64,000 nt of DNA from an uncultured Pseudomonadota bacterium (lineage in GTDB: Bacteria > Pseudomonadota > Gammaproteobacteria > Ga0077536). Below, one piece after another: positions 9,519-19,315 of this stretch (positions are counted from its first letter, which is position 1; every line of letters starts with the position of its first letter). The notes under the pieces are model-generated. The model saw nothing but the letters and a program-made list of their open reading frames with translations. It was not told where the DNA came from and ran no database searches. A program made the translations under genes and the position numbers. The stretch covers positions 1 through 64,000 of the forward strand of contig CAIKBL010000080.1 of NCBI GenBank assembly GCA_903825645.1, in the 5' to 3' direction.

Positions 9519-9710
9519 CTAGGCCGTGGTATTCACATTGTTGCCGACGGTCGGGGATAACGGTGCGGAAACTGATTTCTCGACTTCACCCGCTTTGCTA
9601 CCATCCTGATCACCATCACTATCCGTGCGCGCGACCGCTGCCCCCTTCGCGGTCGAATTGACCGGAATAATCGGTGATGTTGCCGAAGTGCTGTTGATCG
9701 CCATGGTCAT
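9519..9710 (-). CDS. Small Asp-rich hypothetical protein (DSDGDQDGS motif)
   Basis: A 63-residue, hydrophilic, low-complexity protein rich in Ser, Thr, Ala and Asp. Its centre holds RTDSDGDQDGSKAGE, an EF-loop-like Asp ladder (DxDxDG type), and it ends in GNNVNTTA. I have the impression that short proteins with this D-S-D-G-D core and an N-N-x-N-T-x-A tail occur in several proteobacteria, but the family has no name or function I can give. The start at 9710 (or the ATG two codons on) has GAGGTAAG just upstream. It may bind calcium or be a secreted or adhesin-associated peptide. No signal peptide is seen. Confidence 0.55.
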   Translation of the reverse strand: MTMAINSTSATSPIIPVNSTAKGAAVARTDSDGDQDGSKAGEVEKSVSAPLSPTVGNNVNTTA

Positions 9711-10151
9711 GCTCTTACCTCTATGTTTGATACGCGCCTATCCAGGTTAGCGGCCACGGTCGGGGAAAGCGTTGTCAGCGCCGACGGCGCTCGACCGGTC
9801 ACGACAGCAAACCAGCAACAGCGCGCCGCCTGATTGAACCCAGGGAGATCCGGCAGAGCAAACTGATTGAGACGAGGCTGTCCGAAAACAGGGGGACGGA
9901 TTTTCGATGCCCCCCCCCAACTTAGCGCCGGGATTGGCAGGTTTTGCGGCGAATTCGGGGATATCCACACTATCCAACAGTCGCTCGGGAGACCTCGGAG
10001 TTTAGCGTTATTCTTACGAGATCCAGCACTTAGCGCGGCGCCTCACGACCTACGCGACAGATTTCCCACACGCCAATGGGCCTTACGTCACAGGTGGATA
10101 GACCGGCGCAGATATGCCCCGTCTGGGACGGCTTGTCGAAGCTATTTTCCA
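9711..10151. other. Intergenic stretch
   Basis: Contains a run of ten C residues near 9911-9920. Open frames on both strands lack start signals and resemblance. No gene called. Confidence 0.4.
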
Positions 10152-10862
10152 TCAGACCTTGACCGAGAAAAATCCGCCTTTCTGTGACGTAAACTCTGCG
10201 GCAACAAGCGAACCGTGGATGACATAACGACCGCCGGCTCCCCGTACTAAAGTAACGCGGGCGACCGCCGCAAGCAGCGGCGAGTCGATCTTGATGATTT
10301 GGTTGACCCGCGGCGCAAATTCGCTGGCCAGACAAATCCCACTACGCGACAAATTTTGCAGCTGAGCCCGGTATCCCTCATGCGGCCAATGCGGGTAAAC
10401 CATAAGGCCTCCGGTCTTGGCAATACGGGGCGCGGCACGCCGCCCAAACACCTCTTGCTGGCCTCGCCCTGCTGCGCGCCTAGCCAGCGGCATGGGACTG
10501 GCGCAGCAGCGACAGCGATGCGGCGCACCCGCCAGCAGTCCCGTCGACGTATCGCAGAATAGACAAATTTCTCGCGATTCGTACGGCCCCGCTCTTAATG
10601 GTTGCACATACATGGCCGGCGATGCTGTGGCGCGGAGCCGTTGTGGACTGCTATGGGAGCCCCGGTCGTAGCGCGCGCGCTGTTCCGGATCACTCAACAC
10701 GGCATAGGCTTCATTAATGAGCACCGCGGCCTCATGGTCGCCGCCAAGGTCGGGATGTGCCTTGAGTGTGAGCATCAACCCGCGATAACTCGCCTTGATA
10801 ATTTCGAGCGGGGCGTCGGGCTGGATGTGCAAAATTCGATAGTAGTTACGACGGTTCTTCAT
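10152..10862 (-). CDS. DnaJ-domain / PilZ-domain fusion protein
   Basis: A 236-residue protein with an unusual domain pair. Residues 5-68 are a J domain (YYRILHIQ..., HPD at 36-38, then AYAVLSDPEQRARYD) that would stimulate a DnaK-type ATPase. A middle segment has two cysteine pairs (CLFC and CRCC), which could hold a metal. Residues about 130-230 look like PilZ: RAAPR (RxxxR) followed by NLSRSGICLAS (the [D/N]-x-S-x-x-G element), the two c-di-GMP contacts of canonical PilZ domains. The start has only a weak ribosome site. The design suggests a co-chaperone whose activity or partner choice responds to cyclic di-GMP. Confidence 0.75.
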   Translation of the reverse strand: MKNRRNYYRILHIQPDAPLEIIKASYRGLMLTLKAHPDLGGDHEAAVLINEAYAVLSDPEQRARYDRGSHSSPQRLRATASPAMYVQPLRAGPYESREICLFCDTSTGLLAGAPHRCRCCASPMPLARRAAGRGQQEVFGRRAAPRIAKTGGLMVYPHWPHEGYRAQLQNLSRSGICLASEFAPRVNQIIKIDSPLLAAVARVTLVRGAGGRYVIHGSLVAAEFTSQKGGFFSVKV

Positions 10863-11759
10863 TGTCTCGGGGGGGCATCACTCCAACTTCACAGGCACCG
10901 TCTTAATCTTCGGGCGTCGCTAGCATCGTCGCGCAATAAGGTCCTCTTCTATTTCGGCACCGGGAGCCGCCTACTTGAACAGCAGCGGACTGCTCTCTTA
11001 ACCTGCCAGCGCAACGCTTGTTCAATGGACGGCGCGGACAAACTGACGGAAATACCCCGCGCTTTGAGACACATCAGACATAGCTGATGCAGAGCAGGCA
11101 GAATCCCATCAGGCAGCGACTCAGTAATGACCTGCTCTGCACAGGTAATCACTTATTGGACAGCCCGGAGACGTCAGCTGCCCGCTCAAGTCCCGACTGA
11201 GTTGCTGATTCGGTGGGTCTTTCTATGGTGCCCGGGGCCACACGGACCATTAAGCCGACCCGTGTTTTTTGTATGCCCGGCGCATTCCAGGCGCCCCATC
11301 TCCCCGCACCAACATCTTCGGGGGGCGACGGAATATCCGCGCAAATAAAATGAAATCCCGCAGGCCGAAGCACAGTACCGGTCAAATACCGTCTCTGACA
11401 CCTTGCTTGCGCAACTTTGTTTTATTTCGCTGATTAAGGTCATCAGCGTCAACTAAGGCGTTTTACCTACGCAAAATGGTCCGACCGGCTGGCTATCGGG
11501 AGGGGCTGAACGGCATTACTGAAAGGAGGAGTGTGTTGTTCTAATCCATTGGTATCGTTACCGCCGCGATCAGAATGTCGATAATCGCCACCACGGTGAT
11601 ACGGTCGAAAGATGTTCTCTTTGTTATCCAAATGTGCAGTGCTATCGGGCTGCTAACAGATGAGAGACGATCAAGGAAAGCGGAAGGCGGCGAAATCATC
11701 AATCAAACTGGCAGCAGATTCACCTAGGCGAAATCTGGATGAGACACATGGTGAGACGT
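10863..11759. other. Long gene-free stretch
   Basis: About 900 bp with no supported gene. A minus-strand frame of 67 codons (10949-11152) has protein-like composition but no ribosome site. An aaaggagga sequence at 11521-11529 is followed by no long frame. Confidence 0.4.
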
Positions 11760-12830
11760 TCAGAGAACAAACTGTCGACTTCGCATGCGGGGTTGAATGT
11801 GCTCGCCAAACGCCTGCATACCGGCGATAAAATCGTCAAAAGTCAGCATCACACCCGCGAGACCATGAACCGATGCGAGCTCGTCCATTAGCTGCGCGAC
11901 GGTTTCATAGGAGCCCACCAGCGTCCCCATGTTCAGGTTAACGGGCGAAACCGGGTTAATCATGCTCATTGCAGTCCCCGCCACCGAGGCCTTGTCGTCT
12001 GCCGAGGCCTGATCGCCAAGCCAGCTTAACGCGTCCAGATCTTTGTTCGCCTTATAGGACTCCCACTTGCCCTGAGCCGCCTCGTCGGTATCCGCGGCGA
12101 TGATCATAAAAAGGGCATAGGCGCCTACTTGACGACCAGTTTCGTGCACGGCCGCTAATAACCGAGCGATCGTACTCGATACTTTCTTGGGGGTGTTGAC
12201 CCCCTCACCTAGACAGAAGTTGTAATCGGTGTGTTCCGCCGCAAACTTCATCCCAATATCGCTTTGTCCTGCCGAGACCAGCAACGGACGCGAAAAGGGT
12301 CGCGGACTCAGCCGGCAATCCGTCATCTGAAAATATTCTCCCTTGAAATCGGACCTGCCGGTTTCCCATAACTCTTTCATGACCGTCACGTATTCAGTGC
12401 TGTAGTCATATCGCTTTTGATAATGCTGGTCGCCCGGCCATAACCCCATCTGGCTATACTCGGCCTCGGCCCAGCCCGAGACGATATTTACCCCGAAACG
12501 ACCCGGTGCGATGCTATCGATGGTCGCGGCCATGCGCGCCACGATCGCCGGTGGCAACGCCAGCACCGCGGTGCTCGCATAAAGTTTGATTCGTTGTGTG
12601 ACCGCAGCGATCCCGGCCATCAGCGTAAAACTTTCCAATGCATGATCCCAAAATTCAGTGGCGCCTCCCCAACCGCGGAGTTTGACCATAGACAGCACAA
12701 ACTCGAACCCATACTGCTCAGCAAGCAGTGTCACATCACGATTCAACGCGAAAGTCGGTTTATACTGAGGAGATGTTTTGGAGACAATCCAGCCGTTATT
12801 GGCGATAGGAATAAAAACACCCAGTTCCAT
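11760..12830 (-). CDS. rutA: Pyrimidine monooxygenase RutA homologue
   Basis: A 356-residue LLM-family flavoenzyme that matches RutA closely: [45 protein letters not shown] split across the family positions, [15 protein letters not shown], and [16 protein letters not shown]. RutA uses FMNH2 and O2 to open the uracil ring to ureidoacrylate, the first step of the Rut pathway. GGAGGAGG lies 7 nt before the ATG. No rutB-F genes are nearby. The only partner is the broken NCS2 (RutG-type family) permease 116 bp upstream on the same strand. A role in pyrimidine nitrogen use is likely. Action on a related ring is possible. Confidence 0.8.
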   Translation of the reverse strand: MELGVFIPIANNGWIVSKTSPQYKPTFALNRDVTLLAEQYGFEFVLSMVKLRGWGGATEFWDHALESFTLMAGIAAVTQRIKLYASTAVLALPPAIVARMAATIDSIAPGRFGVNIVSGWAEAEYSQMGLWPGDQHYQKRYDYSTEYVTVMKELWETGRSDFKGEYFQMTDCRLSPRPFSRPLLVSAGQSDIGMKFAAEHTDYNFCLGEGVNTPKKVSSTIARLLAAVHETGRQVGAYALFMIIAADTDEAAQGKWESYKANKDLDALSWLGDQASADDKASVAGTAMSMINPVSPVNLNMGTLVGSYETVAQLMDELASVHGLAGVMLTFDDFIAGMQAFGEHIQPRMRSRQFVL

Positions 12831-12946
12831 GATTTTCCTCCTCCGTTCTGTTTTCTCAAAAAAAGCAACAGGCCCAACTGAAAGACGACCTCTACGCCGA
12901 TAAAAATCCGAAAAATAACGGGACTGCGTTGGTTTTAAGGGTCACT

Positions 12947-14589
12947 TTAAATCTCCGGAAAGGGCAAAAAATAGTTTACGGCGGTGACAATTTTTTGCGA
13001 GTAGTCGCCCCTAATAGTGCTGTGTTCGAGGTGATCAGTCCAGTGCCTCATGAGGTTGAGCGACAACATGAAAAAATCATCTGGGCTGTCCTCCATGTCT
13101 TTTCCGGCCAATGCTTCGCCTTGCCAAAGAAACTCAAAAAGAATGCGTGACTCACCACGCTCCACGCCGATTTTCACGGTGACATCTGACGCGAGACGTC
13201 TGCTCGCCGCGAGCGCAAATTCCCAGATAAAAGAGCTCGTGCGGGCCGCTGCGTCTGTCGTGGTTGTCCAACCGCGGCAAGCGTCCCGCACGAAGTCACA
13301 AGCCAAGGCAGGTCCCTCTGCGGGACACCATTCGCATTGAATCTTGCGGGTCTCGCCCAGCCGAGAAATTAGATTCAGCACGATGGCCGTGGTCATGGCA
13401 AATACCACGGCCGATCCGAACAAATAGGTGAGCGCCTCGCCCAGGTCCACCTGGATTTGCGGTGCGATATACATCAATCCCGCGACGATCGCCGCACCCG
13501 CCGCAAAAATACGCTTCGGATCCAGCAACCGTTGAGCCAGCATGCGGATGCCTAGGGCGATTGTGAAAGTGGCCGAAAAGAAGTAAGCCGCCCCGAGGAC
13601 ACTGACGGGGATAGCGACCACAAATGCGGCAGCACCGGGCGTTAGCGCCAGTAGCAGCCACCCGAGACCGGCAAACCACCCTATCCGACGCGACCAGAGA
13701 CCGCTTGCGCTGCTCAACCCGACACTTGATCAAAAGGTATTCGTGCCCAGGACCCCGCGCAGACCCGCAATCACGCAGGCGATACCATCCGCGAAGGTGC
13801 CGGCCGCGACGAGACGCTCATCGCCATGCGAACGCTCTGGCGCGGCGAGTAGCGAGAAGGCGGCGATGTTCGCGGTGGCCCGCACGAGGCAGGAAAGTGC
13901 CGCAATCATGATACCCGGGACAAGTAACGGGATAATCCGAGGGGCGACATGCGGCCACGGCGCGGGCGTGGCCGCATGTCGTGGCCGCAGCTCCCTGCTC
14001 GTTGCGACTAAGAAAAGCGAACACCAGACAACCGCATATGACGCCAACTAATACGGCTAAGGCACGAAGACGCGGCGGCCCACGGATTGCCGTGCCGAGT
14101 ATGACCACAAGCGTGATCATGCCAGCAATTAAATCAGCAGAGGTCTTGCCTGCTGCCGGATTTTTCCCCAGGAGAAGATCCGCCCCGCGCCCGCAGCAAC
14201 AGACGGGAGCGCATGATCTCGACGAGCCCGGCGATAACTGTCAAACCCGCTACCGCATCGAGACCACCGCGCTTCGCGGCCATGACGGCGAAGGGGAGAT
14301 AGAGAATTGTGGTGTGAAAAAGAAGCGGATAACCCGTGCCAATGCCGTGTCGTCCGTAGCTTTGGATGAGGGTTCCGATCCCCATCGCAAGCATCGCGAG
14401 GCTGATGTAGCCCATGGTGTGCGCCGCGTCTAGCCCGGCCGCTTCGGCAACAATTCATGGAAAAATAAGCGCGACGGCGCTAATCAAGATGTGCTGCAAT
14501 GCCAGCGACAACGCGACCGGCAAAGGCGGCTCGGAACTTGTGCTAGACAGTGGACTGTCCAGAATGGCGGCAATGCGCGGCTTTGACAT
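12947..14589 (-). pseudogene. NCS2 xanthine/uracil permease, broken by two stops and two frameshifts
   Basis: Translation from ATG 14589 gives EPPLPVALSLALQHILISAV, the signature start of NCS2 nucleobase permeases. It then meets TGA at 14455-14457 (LIFP-stop-IVAEAAG, where homologues are uninterrupted). The frame changes between about 14200 and 14130, before MITLVVILGTAIRG, and again near 13980-14010, before PAPWPHVAPRIIPLLV. A second TGA lies at 13730-13732 (GTNTF-stop-SSVGL, normally a Ser). From there the rest is open to 12947, with the last helices and a soluble C-terminal extension of about 120 residues. It precedes rutA on the same strand and probably once imported its substrate. Confidence 0.85.
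13945..13992. repeat. 15-bp perfect inverted repeat plus 13-bp imperfect duplication
   Basis: Positions 13945-13959 pair perfectly with 13967-13981 across a 7-nt loop. The right arm also belongs to a 13-bp unit (13967-13979) repeated imperfectly at 13980-13992. A 13-bp gain shifts the frame by one, and this is where the permease pseudogene changes frame. Confidence 0.7.
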
Positions 14590-14782
14590 ACGCTTCAGTA
14601 GGGTCGTCGACGAGAAAAGTTATTCATCTAGCGATGATGGTTATTTTCGTCGCATTGCCTTGCCGAACTGCGCCCACGCTCGATTGGCGGATTCGCGCCA
14701 AAGCTGTCGCAAACGCGCACCTAGAATCCACGCGTCTTCCTCCTATCCGCTGCAGATATGCGTGTGTCTTCTGCGGCCGCCT

Positions 14783-15691
14783 TCAATCCAAGCCGATCTG
14801 TGAAAAGGGTCGATAACGCTCGATGGCCGTCATCTTAATAATCCGAGGCGTTGAACACCCGTGGGCCGCGAGAAAGGCCCGCTCTGCAGCCTCATCCCGG
14901 GTTTCTATCCACCAGGCCTTGGGTGCACCATCTTTCCCATCGCTCCAGCGGTAACCGCGTGCGGAAGCGTAGTCCTTCGCGTCAAAAGGTAGGCCGGTAG
15001 CGAAGACCCGACAGTTAGCCACCCGCGCAGAAGCGAGAAGACAGCGTAATAAGCTTCCCTCGCCTGCGGGTACAGTTTGCGTGAGCAACGCCGTCACCAT
15101 GTCGACATCGGCGCGGGCACGATGCGCCGTATGAAAGAGCCCGAACTGGGCACCGAGGTAATCAAGCTTCGCGCTGCCGATCTCCCACTGCTGCCAAGGT
15201 AACTCTTCGAGCGTACAGGCAAATGACATCCCAACGAACGCTGGATATCGCGCCTCGAGGAACGCCCGATCGAAACGGGCATTATGACAAACGATCAGGC
15301 TAACCCCCTGCAGGGACGCACCCAGTGCGGTATCGTCGATCCGCTTTCCCCGCACCATGTCGTCGGTGATCCCCGTGAGGCGAGAGATCTCGGGGGAAAT
15401 GGATTGCTCCGGATCTTCAAGACTTTCGTAGCGTCTGACCACGCGATAAAGCGTACCGCTATGGCGCCCGTATTCGCACACGGAGACTGCCAAATCGATG
15501 ATTCGGGCACCCTGCTCGAGCTTCAGTCCGGTGGTCTCTGTGTCGATGACCGCCAGCAAGCCGCACGGTTCGCTGGTGAGGTTTTCTGCAAACCGGTGCT
15601 GCTCTGAAATACGAATCCGGCGCAACACACGATAGTCCGGATCTGCGTCCAGAATACTAGCCGCGACTTCGGGAGTGAGTGGATTAGCCAC
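14783..15691 (-). CDS. DnaQ-like (DEDDh) 3'-5' exonuclease
   Basis: A 302-residue protein. The exonuclease motifs are all present: IDTETTG (about 49-55), LTGITDDMV followed by CHNARFD (about 132-138), and HRARADVDM (H-x4-D, about 193-201). A further 100 residues end in a W/Y-rich segment (GYRWSDGKDGAPKAWWIE), a tail seen in stand-alone relatives of DNA polymerase III epsilon. It uses two metal ions to remove nucleotides from 3' ends of single-stranded DNA or RNA. The start is a GTG with a poor ribosome site. No repair or replication genes adjoin it. Confidence 0.8.
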   Translation of the reverse strand: MANPLTPEVAASILDADPDYRVLRRIRISEQHRFAENLTSEPCGLLAVIDTETTGLKLEQGARIIDLAVSVCEYGRHSGTLYRVVRRYESLEDPEQSISPEISRLTGITDDMVRGKRIDDTALGASLQGVSLIVCHNARFDRAFLEARYPAFVGMSFACTLEELPWQQWEIGSAKLDYLGAQFGLFHTAHRARADVDMVTALLTQTVPAGEGSLLRCLLASARVANCRVFATGLPFDAKDYASARGYRWSDGKDGAPKAWWIETRDEAAERAFLAAHGCSTPRIIKMTAIERYRPFSQIGLD

Positions 15692-15957
15692 GTGCCGCTT
15701 ATGCTCCTCTACTTAATCGGCGCATCATATCCCAACGCTGACGGGGAAGATCCTTCCGCCGACACCGCGGATCGTCGTCCCAGAATCCGTCCGGGCCGAT
15801 CTTCCACTAATCGCTTTCGTGAATCGGTCCGGTTTTTGGTTTTCATGACGGCCGGCGTCGCCACGGCCTCTTGAGAAATTTCTGCGTGGCGGGGAGACAG
15901 CCCCGTCTCCGACTTCGAAGCCGTGGCCCACGGGAAAAGCAAAATTCGTGCCTGCAC

Positions 15958-16677
15958 TCAGCCAGCTTGTGGCTCGCCAACCCGGAGGTTCTGCCAAGTC
16001 CCCCGAATTCCCTGAACTTTCAACGATTGACTGCGTCCATCTGCACACGGGTGCAGTGTCAGCAAACCAAGGCCCAGCACAATCTCACGGGGAAAAAGCA
16101 CGTCGCGAGCCTCGAAAATAAACCCCCCATTGACATGCCAGAATACCGAGCGCGTCGCCGGCTCAAACACCAACACGCAATCAACCACCGTCCCTGGCGA
16201 AAGTCGGCGCCCGGAAAGCGGCGCATCGACGATGTACGTAAACGGCGTCTCAACGCCGGGTAGTGGCAGCCGTTCATAAAGCGCAAACAAGCGATCGCTC
16301 CTCATGCCGAAGTCGAACACCATGCCGGTACTGAGTTCAATCACATTAAAAGTGACAAACCCGTCTCGATAGTCATGCGGCGTCGCGTACAGACTAGTGG
16401 CGCTCATTTCGATAGCGAATGTACTCGTCTCTAGAGCGGACACCAGGAATGTCGCCGTAGAGAGCAACAGGTGTTTACAGTTATCAATGCTCTGATGTTC
16501 CGGATGGGCCGTTTCGAAACTTTCCACCTCCACCACTAACCGTCCCCCGACGCACGCGGTCCGCGCCTGCGGCTCGCGGCATACGCGGACACTGCCATCG
16601 TCCTGGGGATATTCAAGAAATTTCCAACGTGAGACGTCCAGCGTCGGTCCACTAAAAGTGTCGTAAGCCTCCGGCAC
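15958..16677 (-). CDS. Uncharacterised protein, probable all-beta (jelly-roll-like) fold
   Basis: A 239-residue cytosolic protein (no signal peptide) beginning YDTFSGPTLDVSRWKF, then alternating hydrophobic strands such as VVDCVLVFEPATRSVFWHVNGG. The DxFSG...W opening and the strand pattern resemble concanavalin-A-like / glucanase-fold proteins and family DUF6081, a match I hold loosely. It begins with GTG at 16677, supported by GGGAGG 7 nt upstream. It is alone on its strand between an exonuclease and a PEBP gene. Function unknown. Confidence 0.65.
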   Translation of the reverse strand: MPEAYDTFSGPTLDVSRWKFLEYPQDDGSVRVCREPQARTACVGGRLVVEVESFETAHPEHQSIDNCKHLLLSTATFLVSALETSTFAIEMSATSLYATPHDYRDGFVTFNVIELSTGMVFDFGMRSDRLFALYERLPLPGVETPFTYIVDAPLSGRRLSPGTVVDCVLVFEPATRSVFWHVNGGFIFEARDVLFPREIVLGLGLLTLHPCADGRSQSLKVQGIRGTWQNLRVGEPQAG

Positions 16678-17075
16678 GCGTGAACCTCCCGACTTTAAAT
16701 TGCGATCGTTTTTTCAGCTGGCCGCCGCGAAGGATGAGCGCTGACTCAGTTGCAAATAATAGGCATTCTCGAGTCTCTCTACACCTCTTGGGATGTGGAC
16801 CAGAATCGCAACCTCACCGTGTCTACACCCATCGGCTACCGCAGTTCCCTGCCGGCTATGCGCCGGCACCGGTGTCTCGCCCTTGCCACTAACATCCGTA
16901 TCTCAATGCCCCCTGCGCCAAGTCGTGTGTTCAAGGAGAAACTAAGAGTCGAGCGAAAAAAATTGAACTCCCCGATAATGATCGGATAGCCGGTGAGCGC
17001 TTACCTCGAAAATTACCGGCGAGGCGCCGGCTTGAGACCAATCGCACGAAAAACAGGTAGTAGGAGAAAGAGGCG
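16678..17075. other. Divergent intergenic stretch
   Basis: Lies between two genes that point away from each other. No recognisable gene. The A-rich segment gagcgaaaaaaattgaactcc near 16950 may form part of a promoter for the PEBP gene. Confidence 0.4.
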
Positions 17076-17717
17076 ATGACGCAATACGCGAGGCGCTTTC
17101 TGAAGCTCATTTTCGCCACATCGCCGTACCGGCGCTGTGGCACCCGAGTCTGGTCATTACGTGTGCGGGCGTGGCTGTTTGTGGCGAGTGGGTGGTTCCT
17201 GGGCGGAACCCTGCCCCCCCCTTGTTTGGCAGCTGGTAGCGATTTCACACTCGCCAGCCCCGAAATAAGTGCCGGCGTCGTCGCCACCGAACAGGTCCTC
17301 AACGCCTTCGGCTGCACAGGACGCAATATCTCGCCGGCCCTGTCTTGGCGTGGCGCGCCCGCGGCCACCAAAAGCCTCGCGCTGACATTTTTTGATCCCG
17401 ACGCGCGCCAAGGTGCCGGGTTTTGGCACTGGCTGGTGATCAATATTCCGGCGACGGCTACCGGGCTACCCCGCGGCGCATCTCAACGCGATCTCCCCGC
17501 AGGGAGTTTGCCGACCCGAACCGATTTCGGCAGACCAGGATATGGGGGGCCGTGTCCTCCCGTCGGCGATGCACCACACCACTACCTGTTCACGCTCTAT
17601 GCGCTTGACGTCGTTGACCTGACAGTACGCGCAGACACCCCACCGGCGGCGGTGGATGCTAGCCTGCGCCACCATGCGTTAGCGCTGGCCAGGATAACGG
17701 CGACTTATGGCCGTTGA
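17076..17717 (+). CDS. Secreted YbhB/YbcL-type PEBP-family protein
   Basis: A 213-residue protein with a long N-terminal leader (a basic region, then WLFVASGWFLGG and a likely cut near CLAAG, residue 52). It is followed by a phosphatidylethanolamine-binding-protein fold: CTGRNISPALSWRGAP, FFDPDARQGAGFWHWLVINIP (split over two strands), and the pocket motif GYGGPCPPVGDAPHHY. This is the bacterial YbhB/YbcL (Raf kinase inhibitor-like) group, periplasmic here. AGGAGAAAGAGG precedes the ATG. Ligand and role are unknown. Some members modulate kinases or bind phosphorylated small molecules. Confidence 0.8.
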   Translation: MTQYARRFLKLIFATSPYRRCGTRVWSLRVRAWLFVASGWFLGGTLPPPCLAAGSDFTLASPEISAGVVATEQVLNAFGCTGRNISPALSWRGAPAATKSLALTFFDPDARQGAGFWHWLVINIPATATGLPRGASQRDLPAGSLPTRTDFGRPGYGGPCPPVGDAPHHYLFTLYALDVVDLTVRADTPPAAVDASLRHHALALARITATYGR

Positions 17718-17892
17718 GGTCGTTGCGTCATCAGGCCTGCTGAGACGTCGATCGTCTGCGGCGGAACGATCGATGGCCTCTGATGTTGAGATAATACGCG
17801 TCTCGACCCCCAAAGGACGCAGGCAGGAAAGAGTCTAGGCCACGTTGACTAGACAGGATGTTTCTAAAACGCCCACTAAAAAATGGACCGCC

Positions 17893-19206
17893 ATGCAACA
17901 GCATCAGAAGACGCCTATCGGCCCGACCAAGGCTAGTTGGCTCCATATTCTCTGGGATCGCCTGAAAGAACATCCGCTCGCCCGCGTGGGGCCGGGTTTG
18001 ATCACCGGGGTCGCAGATGACGATCCCAGCGGGATCGTGACTTACTCCCAAGCAGGTGCACAATTCGGCCTGAATATGCTCTGGACCATGCCGTTATCGT
18101 TCCCGCTAATGGCCGCGGTACAGTCTATGTGTGCCCGCATCGGCCGCGTGACCGGTAAGGGCCTCGCCGCGAACATCAAAGAATCATTCCCACCCTTCGT
18201 ACTGTATGGCGTCGTTTTTCTGCTGCTACTCGCCAACACCCTCAACATCGCCGCGGATGTCGCCGCGATGGGCGAAGTCGGCGAGCTCGTGACCGGCATA
18301 AACCGTCATCTGATGACGCTCTTCTTTGTGCTAGGCACGCTCGGACTTCAGGTCCTCGTGCCCTACCACCGCTACATCGTCTTTCTCAAGTGGCTGACCC
18401 TGTCGCTGCTGTCCTATGCGGCCGTTCTTTTTACCGTTCATGTGCCGTGGGGCGAAGTCCTCTGGCACACGCTTTGGCCCCGATTTATCCCTGACTCCAC
18501 CGCTGCTGCGGTGATCGTCGGCATCTTCGGCACCACCATCAGCCCCTATCTTTTTTTCTGGCAAGCCTCGGAGGAAGTCGAGGACATGCAGCGGGACAAA
18601 GCGACTGCCCTAGTGCAAGATCCGGCCGCTGCCGCGCCCGAAATCCGACGGATAAATTGGGACACTTGGAGTGGGATGTTCTATTCAAACATCACGGCCT
18701 ATTTCGTCATCCTCACCACAGCCGTGACACTCAACGTGGTGGGGATCACCGACATCAACACGGCAGCACAGGCCGCGACCGTGTTACGTCCCCTAGCCGG
18801 TGATTTTGCTTTCCTGCTGTTTACACTAGGGATCATCGGCGTCGGTCTCATCGGCGTTCCGGTGTTAGCCGGATCCGCCGGCTACGCGGCGGCGGAAGCC
18901 ATGGGCTGGAATGAGGGGCTCGAACGTAGCGCCAGCGATGCGCGCGGGTTCTACGGCGTGATATCGGTAAGTGTGCTATTGGGTCTGCTGATTCAATATT
19001 CGCCCATTAGCCCCATGAAAGCGTTGTTCTGGAGCGCGGTCGTGAATGGCATCATCGCAGTGCCTCTGATGGTGGTCATCATCGTGATGGTTTCCAAGAA
19101 GGCTCTGATGGGCGCATTCACCGCCGATAGGGTAACCCTCGCGCTCGGCTGGATCGCCACCCTCGTCATGGGGATCGCGACGATCCGAATGTTCCTGCCG
19201 GATTAA
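17893..19206 (+). CDS. NRAMP-related metal ion transporter with altered metal-site motifs
   Basis: A 437-residue membrane protein with about 11 hydrophobic segments. GPGLITGVADDDPSGIVTYSQ begins TM1. The canonical NRAMP TM1 motif DPGN is DPSG here, and the TM6 region reads TISPYLFFWQASEE, without the usual MPH metal ligand. It therefore belongs to the DPSG-type NRAMP relatives, in which Mn/Fe selectivity is unproven. A TTG at 17845 would extend the frame. ATG 17893 is chosen because it precedes the conserved part, although no strong ribosome site is seen. It is transcribed toward the nuclease gene 109 bp downstream. Confidence 0.8.
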   Translation: MQQHQKTPIGPTKASWLHILWDRLKEHPLARVGPGLITGVADDDPSGIVTYSQAGAQFGLNMLWTMPLSFPLMAAVQSMCARIGRVTGKGLAANIKESFPPFVLYGVVFLLLLANTLNIAADVAAMGEVGELVTGINRHLMTLFFVLGTLGLQVLVPYHRYIVFLKWLTLSLLSYAAVLFTVHVPWGEVLWHTLWPRFIPDSTAAAVIVGIFGTTISPYLFFWQASEEVEDMQRDKATALVQDPAAAAPEIRRINWDTWSGMFYSNITAYFVILTTAVTLNVVGITDINTAAQAATVLRPLAGDFAFLLFTLGIIGVGLIGVPVLAGSAGYAAAEAMGWNEGLERSASDARGFYGVISVSVLLGLLIQYSPISPMKALFWSAVVNGIIAVPLMVVIIVMVSKKALMGAFTADRVTLALGWIATLVMGIATIRMFLPD

Positions 19207-19315
19207 TGGTCATGCAGCAAATTATTCCTGACCCGTTACAATAAAGCGGGGGTACCCCTGCTGCGTGTCTAACCCCTAGCCTTCGGTCAGCCAACCCCGC
19301 GAGAAAGACAGTCTT

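Noticed and set aside
13730-14457. In-frame TGA codons of the NCS2 permease as selenocysteine sites
   Set aside because: The positions are Ser-like and aliphatic in the family, not Cys, and the same gene also has frameshifts. Pseudogene decay explains them.
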